From a virus, in IMG/VR virus record IMGVR_UViG_3300025133_000318, positions 1 to 37,096 of that record: DNA of 37,096 nt, one strand, 5' to 3'. The notes under the pieces were generated by a model that saw nothing but the letters and a program-made list of their open reading frames with translations, ran no database searches and had not been told where the DNA came from. A program made the position numbers and the translations under genes. Below, one piece after another: positions 8,616 through 16,382 of the stretch (position 1 is the stretch's first letter; each line of letters starts with the position of its first letter).

Positions 8616-8959
8616 TGGAATATGCAATTGTTAAATCAGGAATAGTAGAAAACATTATTGAATGGGATGGAGTATCAGAATTCACAGTAGACGGTGAACT
8701 TGTGCTAGCAGATAATAGTGCTTGGATTGGTGCTAAATACGATGGGGCTTTTGAAGCTAAACCCATCCCACCCGATACCAGAACCTACAGCGAAAAAAGG
8801 TGCGACCGATACAATGCTGAACTGCCAATGGGTGACCAGTTCGATGCGATCTTAAAAGGATTTAATCAACTCCGGTTCAACGGTCAGGATTTACCAGCGG
8901 ATCTCGATGAGGTTATTGGCATCTGGCTTGGGATCAAATCAGCAATTCCGAAAGAGTAA
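8615..8959 (+). CDS. Probable tail-fibre companion / assembly protein
   Basis: This 114-residue protein starts at an ATG overlapping the fibre stop (TAATG). The N-terminal half (YAIVKSGIVENIIEWDG ... GAKYDGAFEAKP) resembles short fibre-associated proteins found after phage fibre genes. The C-terminal half (residues about 55-114) is helical and looks like a separate module. Location and overlap suggest it folds, caps or decorates the fibre. The specific family is not certain. Base composition from about 8770 onward is more GC-rich than neighbours, which could reflect module exchange. Confidence 0.6.
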   Translation: MEYAIVKSGIVENIIEWDGVSEFTVDGELVLADNSAWIGAKYDGAFEAKPIPPDTRTYSEKRCDRYNAELPMGDQFDAILKGFNQLRFNGQDLPADLDEVIGIWLGIKSAIPKE

Positions 8960-9003
8960 TGGATATCTCAACCGCATTTGATTCCATACTAGCAACGGAG
9001 TAA
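8959..9003 (+). CDS. Possible 14-codon leader or gene remnant
   Basis: An ATG overlapping the preceding stop (TAATG) opens a 14-residue frame, MDISTAFDSILATE, ending in TAA. It has no ribosome site of its own but could be translated by coupling. It may be the truncated start of a gene lost from this cassette, or chance. A function is not claimed. Confidence 0.2.
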   Translation: MDISTAFDSILATE

Positions 9004-9009
9004 GACACA

Positions 9010-9150
9010 ATGAATAAACATATCACACTTTTTTTACTACTCACATCTTTATTCCTATCTAGCTGTGTACCGATTATGGGCAGAGTTTCTTTAGAGATAG
9101 GAACATGGGAGGCGAGAAGTTCAATCTCACTGGAGAAGATACATGAATAA
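9010..9150 (+). CDS. Tiny lipoprotein, candidate outer-membrane spanin
   Basis: This 46-residue protein has a GGAG ribosome site about 10 bases before ATG 9010. It has a short Lys/His N-region, a hydrophobic core (LFLLLTSLFL) and the lipobox LSSC with Cys19, so signal peptidase II processing is expected. The mature peptide would be only 28 residues. Very small lipoproteins beside lysis genes are typical of o-spanins (Rz1 type), which bridge to the inner membrane at lysis. It overlaps the next lipoprotein gene by eight bases. The spanin role is inferred from size, lipobox and context. Confidence 0.6.
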   Translation: MNKHITLFLLLTSLFLSSCVPIMGRVSLEIGTWEARSSISLEKIHE

Positions 9151-9391
9151 GACTATTAAACCACTACTAACTATTTTTTCAATCTCCACCCTCCTCCTCC
9201 TCTTTTTAGGAGTGGTGGGGGGTTGCACTAAGGTTGAGGTTAGCACAGGTGGAGGCGGGACAGATATCTGTGTTGGACAAGATACATTGGATTGTTCCAA
9301 GACATCTAATGATGGGGATGATGATAATACAGATACAGATACAGAGACAAATACAGAGACAGATTCTGGAAATGAGACAACCACTAATTAG
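9143..9391 (+). CDS. Small lipoprotein with Thr/Asp/Glu-rich tail
   Basis: This 82-residue protein has a signal peptide (MNKTIKP then LLTIFSISTLLLLFLG) ending in VGGC, so Cys28 is the likely lipidated residue. The mature part contains two further Cys (C43 and C51) and a low-complexity tail of DTDTET/NTET units (residues 63-82) with repeated ACAGAT/ACAGAG DNA. It starts inside the previous gene's end. It could be part of a spanin or a superinfection-blocking surface lipoprotein; no family is recognised. Confidence 0.6.
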   Translation: MNKTIKPLLTIFSISTLLLLFLGVVGGCTKVEVSTGGGGTDICVGQDTLDCSKTSNDGDDDNTDTDTETNTETDSGNETTTN

Positions 9392-9402
9392 GAGCTGTTT
9401 AT

Positions 9403-9642
9403 ATGGAAGTACCACCCCTACTATTTTGGAATATAATACTAACAATAGGTATCGGACCTCTATATTGGTTCATTAAGCGTATAGCTAATGATTTGGACCG
9501 ATTAGAAAAGAAGGTTACTGATGACCAAATTGAATTACCAAGAAAGTATGTAGCTAAAGAGGATCATCATAGGGATATTTCAGATATTAAAGGTATGCTA
9601 AAAGAGATTTATGGGTTGTTGAGAAATGGTCAGAAGACGTAA
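9403..9642 (+). CDS. Single-pass membrane protein with coiled coil (holin or inner-membrane spanin candidate)
   Basis: This 79-residue protein has one N-terminal transmembrane segment (about residues 6-25, LLFWNIILTIGIGPLYWFI). A charged helical region follows (RIANDLDRLEKKV ... DHHRDISDIKGMLKEIYGLL) that can form a coiled coil. This layout is shared by small phage proteins annotated as holin-like and by inner-membrane spanins. It lies between two lipoprotein genes, overlapping the downstream one by 17 bases, so a lysis role is likely. Which role cannot be decided here. Confidence 0.6.
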   Translation: MEVPPLLFWNIILTIGIGPLYWFIKRIANDLDRLEKKVTDDQIELPRKYVAKEDHHRDISDIKGMLKEIYGLLRNGQKT

Positions 9643-10009
9643 GAAGCTCCTCCTACTCACCCTACTTCTTTTAAGTCTTAGTGGGGCGGGTTGCGCCTTA
9701 TTAGAGAGTGGTGGTATCTCCGCCACAGGCTCTGCTGTAGGAGCGGGTGTGGGTTATCTAACTGGCATCCCCCCAGTAATTGGTGCGGTAGTTGGAGCAG
9801 GTGCAGGAGGGGTGGTGGACCAGGCGATTATATCTCCTAAGACCTGTCCTGAACCTGTAACCGGCTTCTTCCCATTACTGGGTAAGTTAGTAGAGATAGG
9901 TGGTTGGCTGTTAGGTCTATTCTTAATAGTACCTCTAGTGCTAGGTTATTTTATACCCTCACCCCAACAGAAAATTAAACCAAAGGTGGTAAAGTCAGAT
10001 GACGTATAA
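9626..10009 (+). CDS. Glycine-zipper lipoprotein with C-terminal membrane segment
   Basis: This 127-residue protein has an Arg/Lys-rich start and a hydrophobic signal ending in GAGC (Cys23, a slightly atypical lipobox). Next is a glycine-zipper region (residues 31-66, GSAVGAGVGYLTG and AVVGAGAGG) like those of 17-kDa antigen/SlyB-type lipoproteins. A second hydrophobic segment follows at about 90-109 (LGLFLIVPLVLGYF), then a basic tail. It may insert in or bridge envelope membranes. It is the third candidate lipoprotein in a row and overlaps the connector gene by 11 bases. A lysis or envelope function is inferred. Confidence 0.6.
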   Translation: MVRRRKKLLLLTLLLLSLSGAGCALLESGGISATGSAVGAGVGYLTGIPPVIGAVVGAGAGGVVDQAIISPKTCPEPVTGFFPLLGKLVEIGGWLLGLFLIVPLVLGYFIPSPQQKIKPKVVKSDDV

Positions 10010-10661
10010 AGATATAATTAATGCGGTATTAAGACGCTTGCGTGAGGATACTGTGTCTGTTTGGGGTGGTGCTTTGATTGATAATGCTAGTATAGGAAAG
10101 TATCAACAATTGATTGGGGATTTCGTTAATGAGACTAAGAGGGAGGTTGAAGATGCTCATAATTGGACTGTGTTACGGAGTAAGGTTGCTATAACCACAG
10201 CTAGTGGAACTAGGGATTATAATCTAACTAATACTAATGAGAGGGTGCGCGTCTTATCTGTTTATGATAGGGGGACTGGCTCCGAACTCTCCCCAATTGA
10301 TGATAGTTATTTAGAGCAGGTAGCCTACCCCTCCATGACTAATAATAGACCTAGTAATTATGTAATAAATGGTACTGCTTCTAGTGCTGAGATTAGTTTC
10401 TACCCCACTCCTGATGCTGTTTATAATATTGATGTATTAACAGTAGACCCTCAAGATGAGTTAACAGAGGCTGCTGATACTCTCTCTATAACAGCGATGC
10501 CAGTAATTTTAGGTGCGTGGGCGAGAGCTATCTCAGAGCGTGGGGAGGATGGTGGTTCGCTGTCTGATATGGTATTCATGCAGTATCAGCAGGCGTTATC
10601 AGATGCCATTGCTCAAGATAGTGGGAGGGTGGTTAGAGAGACTCTCTGGTATTCAGTATGA
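9999..10661 (+). CDS. Head-tail connector / tail tubular protein A-like
   Basis: This 220-residue protein starts inside the end of the previous gene and ends four bases into the next. Helical N- and C-terminal parts flank a beta-rich middle. It resembles the adaptor that attaches below the portal in podoviruses (T7 gp11 / P22 gp4 type). Recognisable features are an N-terminal YKDIINAVLRRLRED helix, the EVEDAHNWTVLR segment and the PSNYVINGT-SSAEISFYPTPD strand pair. Its position immediately before the large tail protein supports the call. Confidence 0.8.
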   Translation: MTYKDIINAVLRRLREDTVSVWGGALIDNASIGKYQQLIGDFVNETKREVEDAHNWTVLRSKVAITTASGTRDYNLTNTNERVRVLSVYDRGTGSELSPIDDSYLEQVAYPSMTNNRPSNYVINGTASSAEISFYPTPDAVYNIDVLTVDPQDELTEAADTLSITAMPVILGAWARAISERGEDGGSLSDMVFMQYQQALSDAIAQDSGRVVRETLWYSV

Positions 10662-12433
10662 GTGCAAAGAATCTAACGCCTATTAATTTAAGTAATGTGG
10701 GAGTGTTTGGTTTAAACACTCAATCTAATGCTGGTTCTTTACCACCGGAATGGTTAACCAGAGCGGATAACATTGTCTTAGATGCCTCTGGACGGATTAC
10801 AACTCGTCAGGGGATAAAGCAGTATAGTGAGACTATAGGGAGTAACTCCTCTAATAGTGATATTGTTAGGAGTATTACCGAGTATCGTAAGGCGGATGGT
10901 ACTTATGAGATGTTTTGTGGGGCGAATGATAAGATTTATAAGTTTGATGAGAGTACGACAGTTTGGCAGTTAGATGCCCAAGTATTTGGTGGTACACCTC
11001 AAACGATAACAGATGGGAACTGGCAATTTACCAATTTTAATAATCAGCTTTACGGGGTTCAGCGTGGCTTTAAGATGATTAATTATGATGGTACGACATG
11101 GAAGGATATAGATGATGTTACCAGTTATGCGGGAACCGCACCACAGGGTAACTGTGTACTGGGTGAGTTTGGTAGGTTATGGGTTGGTGGGGTTACGGGT
11201 ACGAGAGATGTAGTTTACTACTCTGATACCTTACAGGGTCATATATGGAATGATGTGGGTTTTTGTTCTTTAGGTGCGCTCTACCCAACCGAGACAGAAT
11301 GTACAAATTGGGGTGGTACTTGGACTGATGTAGGCTCCCAGGGTACGATTGATTTAAAGACGGTGTGGGGTGCGGATGAGATTATTGCTCTTGCTGATTT
11401 TGGAGGGAAGCTTGTCATCTTCGGCAAGCGCAATATAGCCCTCTATAATAATCCTTGGGATCCAGTTAATATGGCGTTGGATGAGGTTATAGAGGGGATT
11501 GGTTGTATAGCGAGAGATAGTGTGGCTCATGTTGGAGATGATGTAATCTTCCTGTCTAATAGTGGACTCCGCTCCCTCTCCCGCACCGCGGTACAGGATA
11601 AGCTACCTCTAACAGATTTAAGTAGAAATGTAAAGGATGATTTAACAGCACAGATAGTAGATAGTAATACTAATACTGATAATATAAAAGGGGAGTATAG
11701 TTTGTCTGAGGGTTTTTACCTCCTCTCCCTACCGGATACTGGGGCATCATTCCTGTTTGATTTTAAAATTCCCAATCAGGATGGAACGCCCCGTGTTACA
11801 TGTTTCTCATTAGCTAATACTAAGGAGCTTACCGCTCTTTATTCCAGACAGAATACTAATATGTATGTTGGTTTAGGGAATACGAAATATGCGGGTAGGG
11901 TGGGAAAATTGGAGGGGTATTTTGATCAGGAGATAGAGGATACTACTTCTACTAACGGCACTTCTGGTGCGTGTTCAACAGCAGGTGGAACATGGCAGAA
12001 TAGCAAGTGTTGGACAACAACAGAGAATACTTATTATGGAACCATGAGAACGACATGGTTGGACTTTGGTAATCCTAGTATAGCTAAACTTTTAAAACGC
12101 GCCTTCCTATCTATACATGGGGGGAGGAATGGAACTGCAGAGTTAAAATGGTATAGGGATTATAATTATAATAGTATAGGAACGACAGGCACATTTAGTA
12201 CAACGCCTATGAATGCGGGAGGTGGAACTGTTGTTTATAAATATGGTAGTGGTACATATAGTAATGCACTATACCCTATTGCTTATTCAGGTACTGCAGG
12301 CATGACGGAGTATAAGAAGAGTTTAGGAATGAGTGGGAAAGTACTACAGTTTGAATTAACGCAAAAAATTAAGGGTTTTAAAGCCAGCCTACAAAATTTA
12401 AATATTGTAGCTAAGATAGGGAAGATACGCTAA
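10658..12433 (+). CDS. Tail tubular protein B / tail stabilisation-like protein
   Basis: This 591-residue beta-rich protein is the size and position of the tail nozzle or stabiliser (T7 gp12 / P22 gp10 type) that follows the adaptor. The N-terminus (residues 15-60) has the usual phrase LPPEWLTRADNIVLDASGRI, found when these proteins list sites along the tail. Two short Cys-bracketed inserts (CSLGALYPTETEC..GGTW at about 203-222, and CSTAGGTW....C near 437-446) are unusual. It shares four bases with the upstream gene and one with the downstream gene. Confidence 0.82.
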   Translation: MSAKNLTPINLSNVGVFGLNTQSNAGSLPPEWLTRADNIVLDASGRITTRQGIKQYSETIGSNSSNSDIVRSITEYRKADGTYEMFCGANDKIYKFDESTTVWQLDAQVFGGTPQTITDGNWQFTNFNNQLYGVQRGFKMINYDGTTWKDIDDVTSYAGTAPQGNCVLGEFGRLWVGGVTGTRDVVYYSDTLQGHIWNDVGFCSLGALYPTETECTNWGGTWTDVGSQGTIDLKTVWGADEIIALADFGGKLVIFGKRNIALYNNPWDPVNMALDEVIEGIGCIARDSVAHVGDDVIFLSNSGLRSLSRTAVQDKLPLTDLSRNVKDDLTAQIVDSNTNTDNIKGEYSLSEGFYLLSLPDTGASFLFDFKIPNQDGTPRVTCFSLANTKELTALYSRQNTNMYVGLGNTKYAGRVGKLEGYFDQEIEDTTSTNGTSGACSTAGGTWQNSKCWTTTENTYYGTMRTTWLDFGNPSIAKLLKRAFLSIHGGRNGTAELKWYRDYNYNSIGTTGTFSTTPMNAGGGTVVYKYGSGTYSNALYPIAYSGTAGMTEYKKSLGMSGKVLQFELTQKIKGFKASLQNLNIVAKIGKIR

Positions 12434-13188
12434 TGAGTGATTATACAAAACAAGCATCTTGGTTAGATGTAGATAAATCAGGAAACACTATTTACGCCTC
12501 AGATTTTGATGATGAGTTTACCGCAATAGCAACTGCAATTGCTACAAAGGGGGATACCTCCGCAGTAACGGATGCAGGTCTGAGTGGTCTGTTCGATGTG
12601 GAGGTTTTCACATCAGATGGTACATGGACAAAAACATCAGGAGTTAAGAAGGTTTTTGTACGAGTCTTAGCTGGTGGTGGGGGTGGCTGTGGTGGTGGCT
12701 CGGATCAGTCTGGAGGTGGCGGTGGAGCAGGAGGTTATTCTGAAAAATTTATTGATGTGTCCTCTATCACAGACTCTACTGTAACAGTAGGTGCGGCTGG
12801 TTCTGCTGGAGCGGCTAACACAGCAGGTGGGTCAGGAGGATCATCTATCTGGTCTGATGGAACTAATACAATTACCTGCGGTGGGGGGAATGTTGCCACG
12901 GTGAATAGTCGGGGCGGTCAACAGGGTGGATCAGCAACTGGGGGGGATGTGAATATAGCTGGTGGGGATGGTGTGGCTGGTGGAGACAGCAATAGTTATA
13001 ATTATCGAGGTGGTACGGGAGCATCCTCCCCGCTAGGAGGGGGTGGCGGTGGTGGGGCGAATTCCTATGGTGCTACCAATGCGCGTGGGTATGGTTCAGG
13101 CGGAGGTGGTGGCACAGGGGATGCTGGATCAAGCTCAAGTAGTACGGCGGGTACTGGAGGTATTGTAATCGTTTGGGAATATAAATAG
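12433..13188 (+). CDS. Second glycine-rich tail protein, paralogue of the fibre tip
   Basis: This 251-residue protein starts in the stop of the tail-tube gene. Residues 1-55 form a short attachment part (YTKQASWLDVDKSGNTIYASDF). Residues about 57-251 are a glycine-rich domain that lines up with the last ~193 residues of the 7068-8615 fibre: FTS..TW, GV.KV.V.V then Gly run, GAAGSAG, GGS..W, SPL, GYG then Gly run, and the ending TGGIVIVWEYK versus AGIVVVEEYK. It is probably another host-contacting tail component. Confidence 0.78.
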   Translation: MSDYTKQASWLDVDKSGNTIYASDFDDEFTAIATAIATKGDTSAVTDAGLSGLFDVEVFTSDGTWTKTSGVKKVFVRVLAGGGGGCGGGSDQSGGGGGAGGYSEKFIDVSSITDSTVTVGAAGSAGAANTAGGSGGSSIWSDGTNTITCGGGNVATVNSRGGQQGGSATGGDVNIAGGDGVAGGDSNSYNYRGGTGASSPLGGGGGGGANSYGATNARGYGSGGGGGTGDAGSSSSSTAGTGGIVIVWEYK

Positions 13189-13201
13189 GAGAGAGGGTAT
13201 T

Positions 13202-13540
13202 ATGGATTTGACGACACTACTTGGTGGGGATTTGATGAAATGGTTGCAATTGTTCATGTTCGGTCGGAAACTTCAACAGGATAGAAGAGAGGAAGAGAGG
13301 GCAGAGGAGGATGATAAACGAGTAGAGGCGGCACTTCAACGCCCATCCATCATTCCTTGGAATTTCCCAAATGCAAATGGTAGACGAGCCATGATTGTGC
13401 CAGGTATGTTCAATGAGGCTACAGGAGCATATGCCCCGACAGAAACAATGTGGGAAGACCGATACACCTCCCAAACTTCTTCTTCTTCTTCAGATGATGA
13501 TGATGATGATGATTTACTTAATAGTTATGTTAACCAATAG
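13202..13540 (+). CDS. Small virion-operon protein with poly-Asp tail
   Basis: This 112-residue protein has an N-terminal amphipathic helix and a highly charged segment (QQDRREEERAEEDDKR, residues 26-41). A central globular-looking region contains PWNFPNANGRR, and the tail has five Ser then seven Asp. It is preceded by GAGAGAGGG. No family is recognised. It lies between a tail protein and the ejection-protein block, so it is probably a minor virion protein or an assembly factor. Confidence 0.55.
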   Translation: MDLTTLLGGDLMKWLQLFMFGRKLQQDRREEERAEEDDKRVEAALQRPSIIPWNFPNANGRRAMIVPGMFNEATGAYAPTETMWEDRYTSQTSSSSSDDDDDDDLLNSYVNQ

Positions 13541-13555
13541 GATGAGATAATAATT

Positions 13556-14518
13556 ATGCCAAACCAAGACTATTACCAAGGATATTATGACTACTTTTCT
13601 CCTGGAGGTGGAGGAAAGAACCCGGGTTTATATAATGCGTGGGGTTTGATTGATAAGTATCAACAAGATCCATCTCAGTTACAGGGACAGCAACTTAAAG
13701 ATGCACAATGGTGGATGGGGCAGAATGCAGGACAAAATTATGCCAACCCTTGGAATTTTGCATCGACGCATTATAATTTATATCCGACTGGTCCTCATGC
13801 AAATAAATATAATGCCTATCTCCAAGCGGGAGGCGGTGGTGGTAAAAACCCCGGTGCTCCCGGTGCTCCAGCCATGAATCCTAATTTTGCAGGAAATATG
13901 CCTGCGGGTTATGAGAAATATCTTAGGCAATGGGATAAACTTATGGGTCGTGCTAATCTACCTAAATCAATAGGAAAGGGTTTTGGTAGTGATGTAGGTA
14001 TGTGGCAGGATATGAAGGGTAGGTGGGATCAGGCTCAAAGTCAGGCGAATGTTAATATAGGGGATGTAGCAAACTACGCAGCCGCATTACGAGGGGTGGA
14101 GGAGCCACTATATGCAAAACAAACTAGAGGGGAGAGATTAGGTTTAGAGAATAGACTACTTTCGCAGGGGATGTTAGGTTCTACTGGGGGTGCGAGTCAG
14201 GCGGAAGCATTATATAATGCACAGGCTCAAGCCGCCGCAGGTAGAGATGCCTCTAGGTATCAACGTGCAGAGGGTATGCAACAGCAGAACTACCAAAACC
14301 TGCTGGCAGCTCTGCAAGGGGGTCAATCAGCATTAACAGGTGGGGGTGCGGCTCGTCAAGCCCAACAAGGTTATCATCAGCAAAACTTTTCTAATCAATT
14401 AGCCAGCCTTGCTGGTGCTGGTGGATTATTTACTGGAATACATAACATTGCCACAGAGAGAGGTTTAGGTGAGAATGATAATCTAATGAAACTGCTCAAG
14501 ATATTAGGAGTATACTAA
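13556..14518 (+). CDS. Putative internal virion / DNA-ejection protein
   Basis: This 320-residue protein is rich in Gly, Gln, Ala and Asn. Two GGGGKNPG motifs (residues about 18-25 and 94-101) are followed by a long Ala/Gln-rich helical part (residues 150-300). This includes LGLENRLLSQGMLGSTGGASQAEAL, in the style of podoviral ejection or tail-needle proteins. It shares the stop/start TAATG with the next gene and opens a block of large virion genes in the usual ejection-protein position. Function is inferred from composition and order. Confidence 0.65.
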   Translation: MPNQDYYQGYYDYFSPGGGGKNPGLYNAWGLIDKYQQDPSQLQGQQLKDAQWWMGQNAGQNYANPWNFASTHYNLYPTGPHANKYNAYLQAGGGGGKNPGAPGAPAMNPNFAGNMPAGYEKYLRQWDKLMGRANLPKSIGKGFGSDVGMWQDMKGRWDQAQSQANVNIGDVANYAAALRGVEEPLYAKQTRGERLGLENRLLSQGMLGSTGGASQAEALYNAQAQAAAGRDASRYQRAEGMQQQNYQNLLAALQGGQSALTGGGAARQAQQGYHQQNFSNQLASLAGAGGLFTGIHNIATERGLGENDNLMKLLKILGVY

Positions 14519-16368
14519 TGTCTAATTCAGCTCTAGCAACCCTGCTTCGGGAACAAGCCAAAGAAAGGAGGGAGAGGGAGGATGAAAAGTCTTCCATGTT
14601 CGGTTTTTTACGGGGCTTAGATCCATCTTTTGATGATAGAAGTAAGCCGGGTCTTGGTGTTAAATCAGACGATCCCCTTTTTAATATAGCTAATACGCTA
14701 AGGGAGATGTTCGGGGAGCAGACGGAGGTAGAGAAGTATGATAGTAATCTGGAGAAAAGATTAGAGGAAGCAGGTGATCCATGGGTTAAAACACTAATAT
14801 TGTCAGAGCGACCAGGGCTGTCATCAACAGCGCAAGCAAATCTTCTGAATCTTTCACAGCAGCAGAAAATAGGTGGAGAAGCACGGCGGGAGGCAGAAGA
14901 AAACAAAAGAGAGGAAGAACAGTGGGAAATTAGGATGAGGGAGGCAGAGGCGACAGGCGATTTAGCTGAGATGGCAAGAGTAGCGAAGTCGAACCCAACA
15001 TTGTTACCAACAGCGAGATGGAACCTTAGTGTGAAAGAGGAAGAGCAGAGGCGAATAAAAGACACCAGGGACGGCTGGACAGCTTTTAACGCTCAATATC
15101 CCCACCCTACTTCACAACAGATAAGGGAGTGGAGAAAGGCACAGTTAGTTTCGACTCCTTTTGTAAAACTTGATTTTATAATACCCGCCCTAAATACTGC
15201 AATGACCTCTGAGGCTGTCGCCATTCAGCGCAACTATTACAGAGAGGGGGAACCGGATCCTACCCTCACCCAACAGAAAAAGATGTTGGGGGAGATGGTG
15301 GATGGCAGGTTAACAGAAACCGTTATATACCAGCTGGCGAAGCGGGAGGTCGCAGAAAATCAAAGGGCTAAAAATGAAGATGAACGAAACCAGACCAGAA
15401 TGCGTATTGCTCTTGTCCCTCGCTACACCTTTGCTGAGGCAAAGAGGTTAGGGGAAGTCCTGGAGAAGTATTTTCGAGAAGATAGAGGGAATGAAGTTTT
15501 TGGAAATACGGCGAATACAGATGAGCAAGCAATAAATGCCTCTAAATTGGCTATATCTATATCGCATGGGGAGGAGATAAAGGGAAAGGTTTTAAGAATA
15601 CTAGCAACTAACAATCCTGCTGGGGAGGATGGGAAGAGGGATATATTCGAGAGAACACTGCTGTTTACCTCGAAAAATCCTGACCTCGTCCAAAATCTTA
15701 TGCTGATTAGGGTCCCTTCCGAGGGATATAAGGATGGCAAATTAGTTTTTTTCTATGCTAGAGATGAAGAGAACGCTGGTGAATTTAAAACGGAAGATTT
15801 TCAAAACCTCCTTTTAGAAGTACTGGGTGCGCAGGAGGACGAGAAGCGTATGGTACTCAATTTATCTGGCAAGCCAGAGACAGGAGAAACGGCTCTGGAT
15901 GTTGAAAAACGCATAGTGAGGGTAGAGCATCTGCTGACGGCACTTCACAAAAATAGACTTATAAGTGATTCCGTTAAAATTAAAAACCATGAGGGTGAAG
16001 TGGTGAATTGGTTTGTGTATTACTCTGAAGCTCAGAAGAGATATGATGAAAAGAAGAAGAAGAATCCTCCCCCCCCCGAACCCGGTAGCACCACGGTTGG
16101 TCCTGCGATAATGGAACTCCAAGCTGAGGTAGAAAGATTGCAGAGTGGTGGTGGTGGTGGTCATGCCCAGAAGCAGGAGATAAGAAGGCTGGAGAATGAG
16201 ATAGAGGAGAGATCCTTACCTGTTGACAAATTAGAGGCTATGCGAGATAAACTCCAAGCTGAGTTAGAAGAATTGCAGAGAGGTGGTGGAGGTATTGCCC
16301 GGAGCGGGAATATAAGTAGGCTGAAGAATAAGATAAAGGCGCTGGAAACAACGATTAATTCCCGTTAA
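14518..16368 (+). CDS. Putative internal virion protein with coiled coils
   Basis: This 616-residue, highly charged, almost wholly helical protein contains long Glu/Arg coiled-coil regions (residues 10-30, 115-190). Two tandem helix-plus-glycine units lie at the C-terminus (LQAEVERLQSGGGGG and LQAELEELQRGGGG), linked by further coiled coil. Size and location (second of the ejection block) suit a T7 gp15-like internal core protein. No enzymatic motif is visible. A 189-residue frame on the opposite strand at its start is a shadow. Confidence 0.65.
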   Translation: MSNSALATLLREQAKERREREDEKSSMFGFLRGLDPSFDDRSKPGLGVKSDDPLFNIANTLREMFGEQTEVEKYDSNLEKRLEEAGDPWVKTLILSERPGLSSTAQANLLNLSQQQKIGGEARREAEENKREEEQWEIRMREAEATGDLAEMARVAKSNPTLLPTARWNLSVKEEEQRRIKDTRDGWTAFNAQYPHPTSQQIREWRKAQLVSTPFVKLDFIIPALNTAMTSEAVAIQRNYYREGEPDPTLTQQKKMLGEMVDGRLTETVIYQLAKREVAENQRAKNEDERNQTRMRIALVPRYTFAEAKRLGEVLEKYFREDRGNEVFGNTANTDEQAINASKLAISISHGEEIKGKVLRILATNNPAGEDGKRDIFERTLLFTSKNPDLVQNLMLIRVPSEGYKDGKLVFFYARDEENAGEFKTEDFQNLLLEVLGAQEDEKRMVLNLSGKPETGETALDVEKRIVRVEHLLTALHKNRLISDSVKIKNHEGEVVNWFVYYSEAQKRYDEKKKKNPPPPEPGSTTVGPAIMELQAEVERLQSGGGGGHAQKQEIRRLENEIEERSLPVDKLEAMRDKLQAELEELQRGGGGIARSGNISRLKNKIKALETTINSR

Positions 16369-16382
16369 AGAGGAAATCAGAT

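Noticed and set aside
12660-13190. Possible frameshift or assembly error in the Gly-rich tail gene
   Set aside because: The frame is open throughout and the ending matches the paralogous fibre tip.
14496-15065. 189-residue minus-strand frame opposite the coiled-coil virion protein
   Set aside because: It is a Ser/Leu-rich shadow of Glu/Arg-rich coding sequence, antisense to a complete gene in a compact operon.
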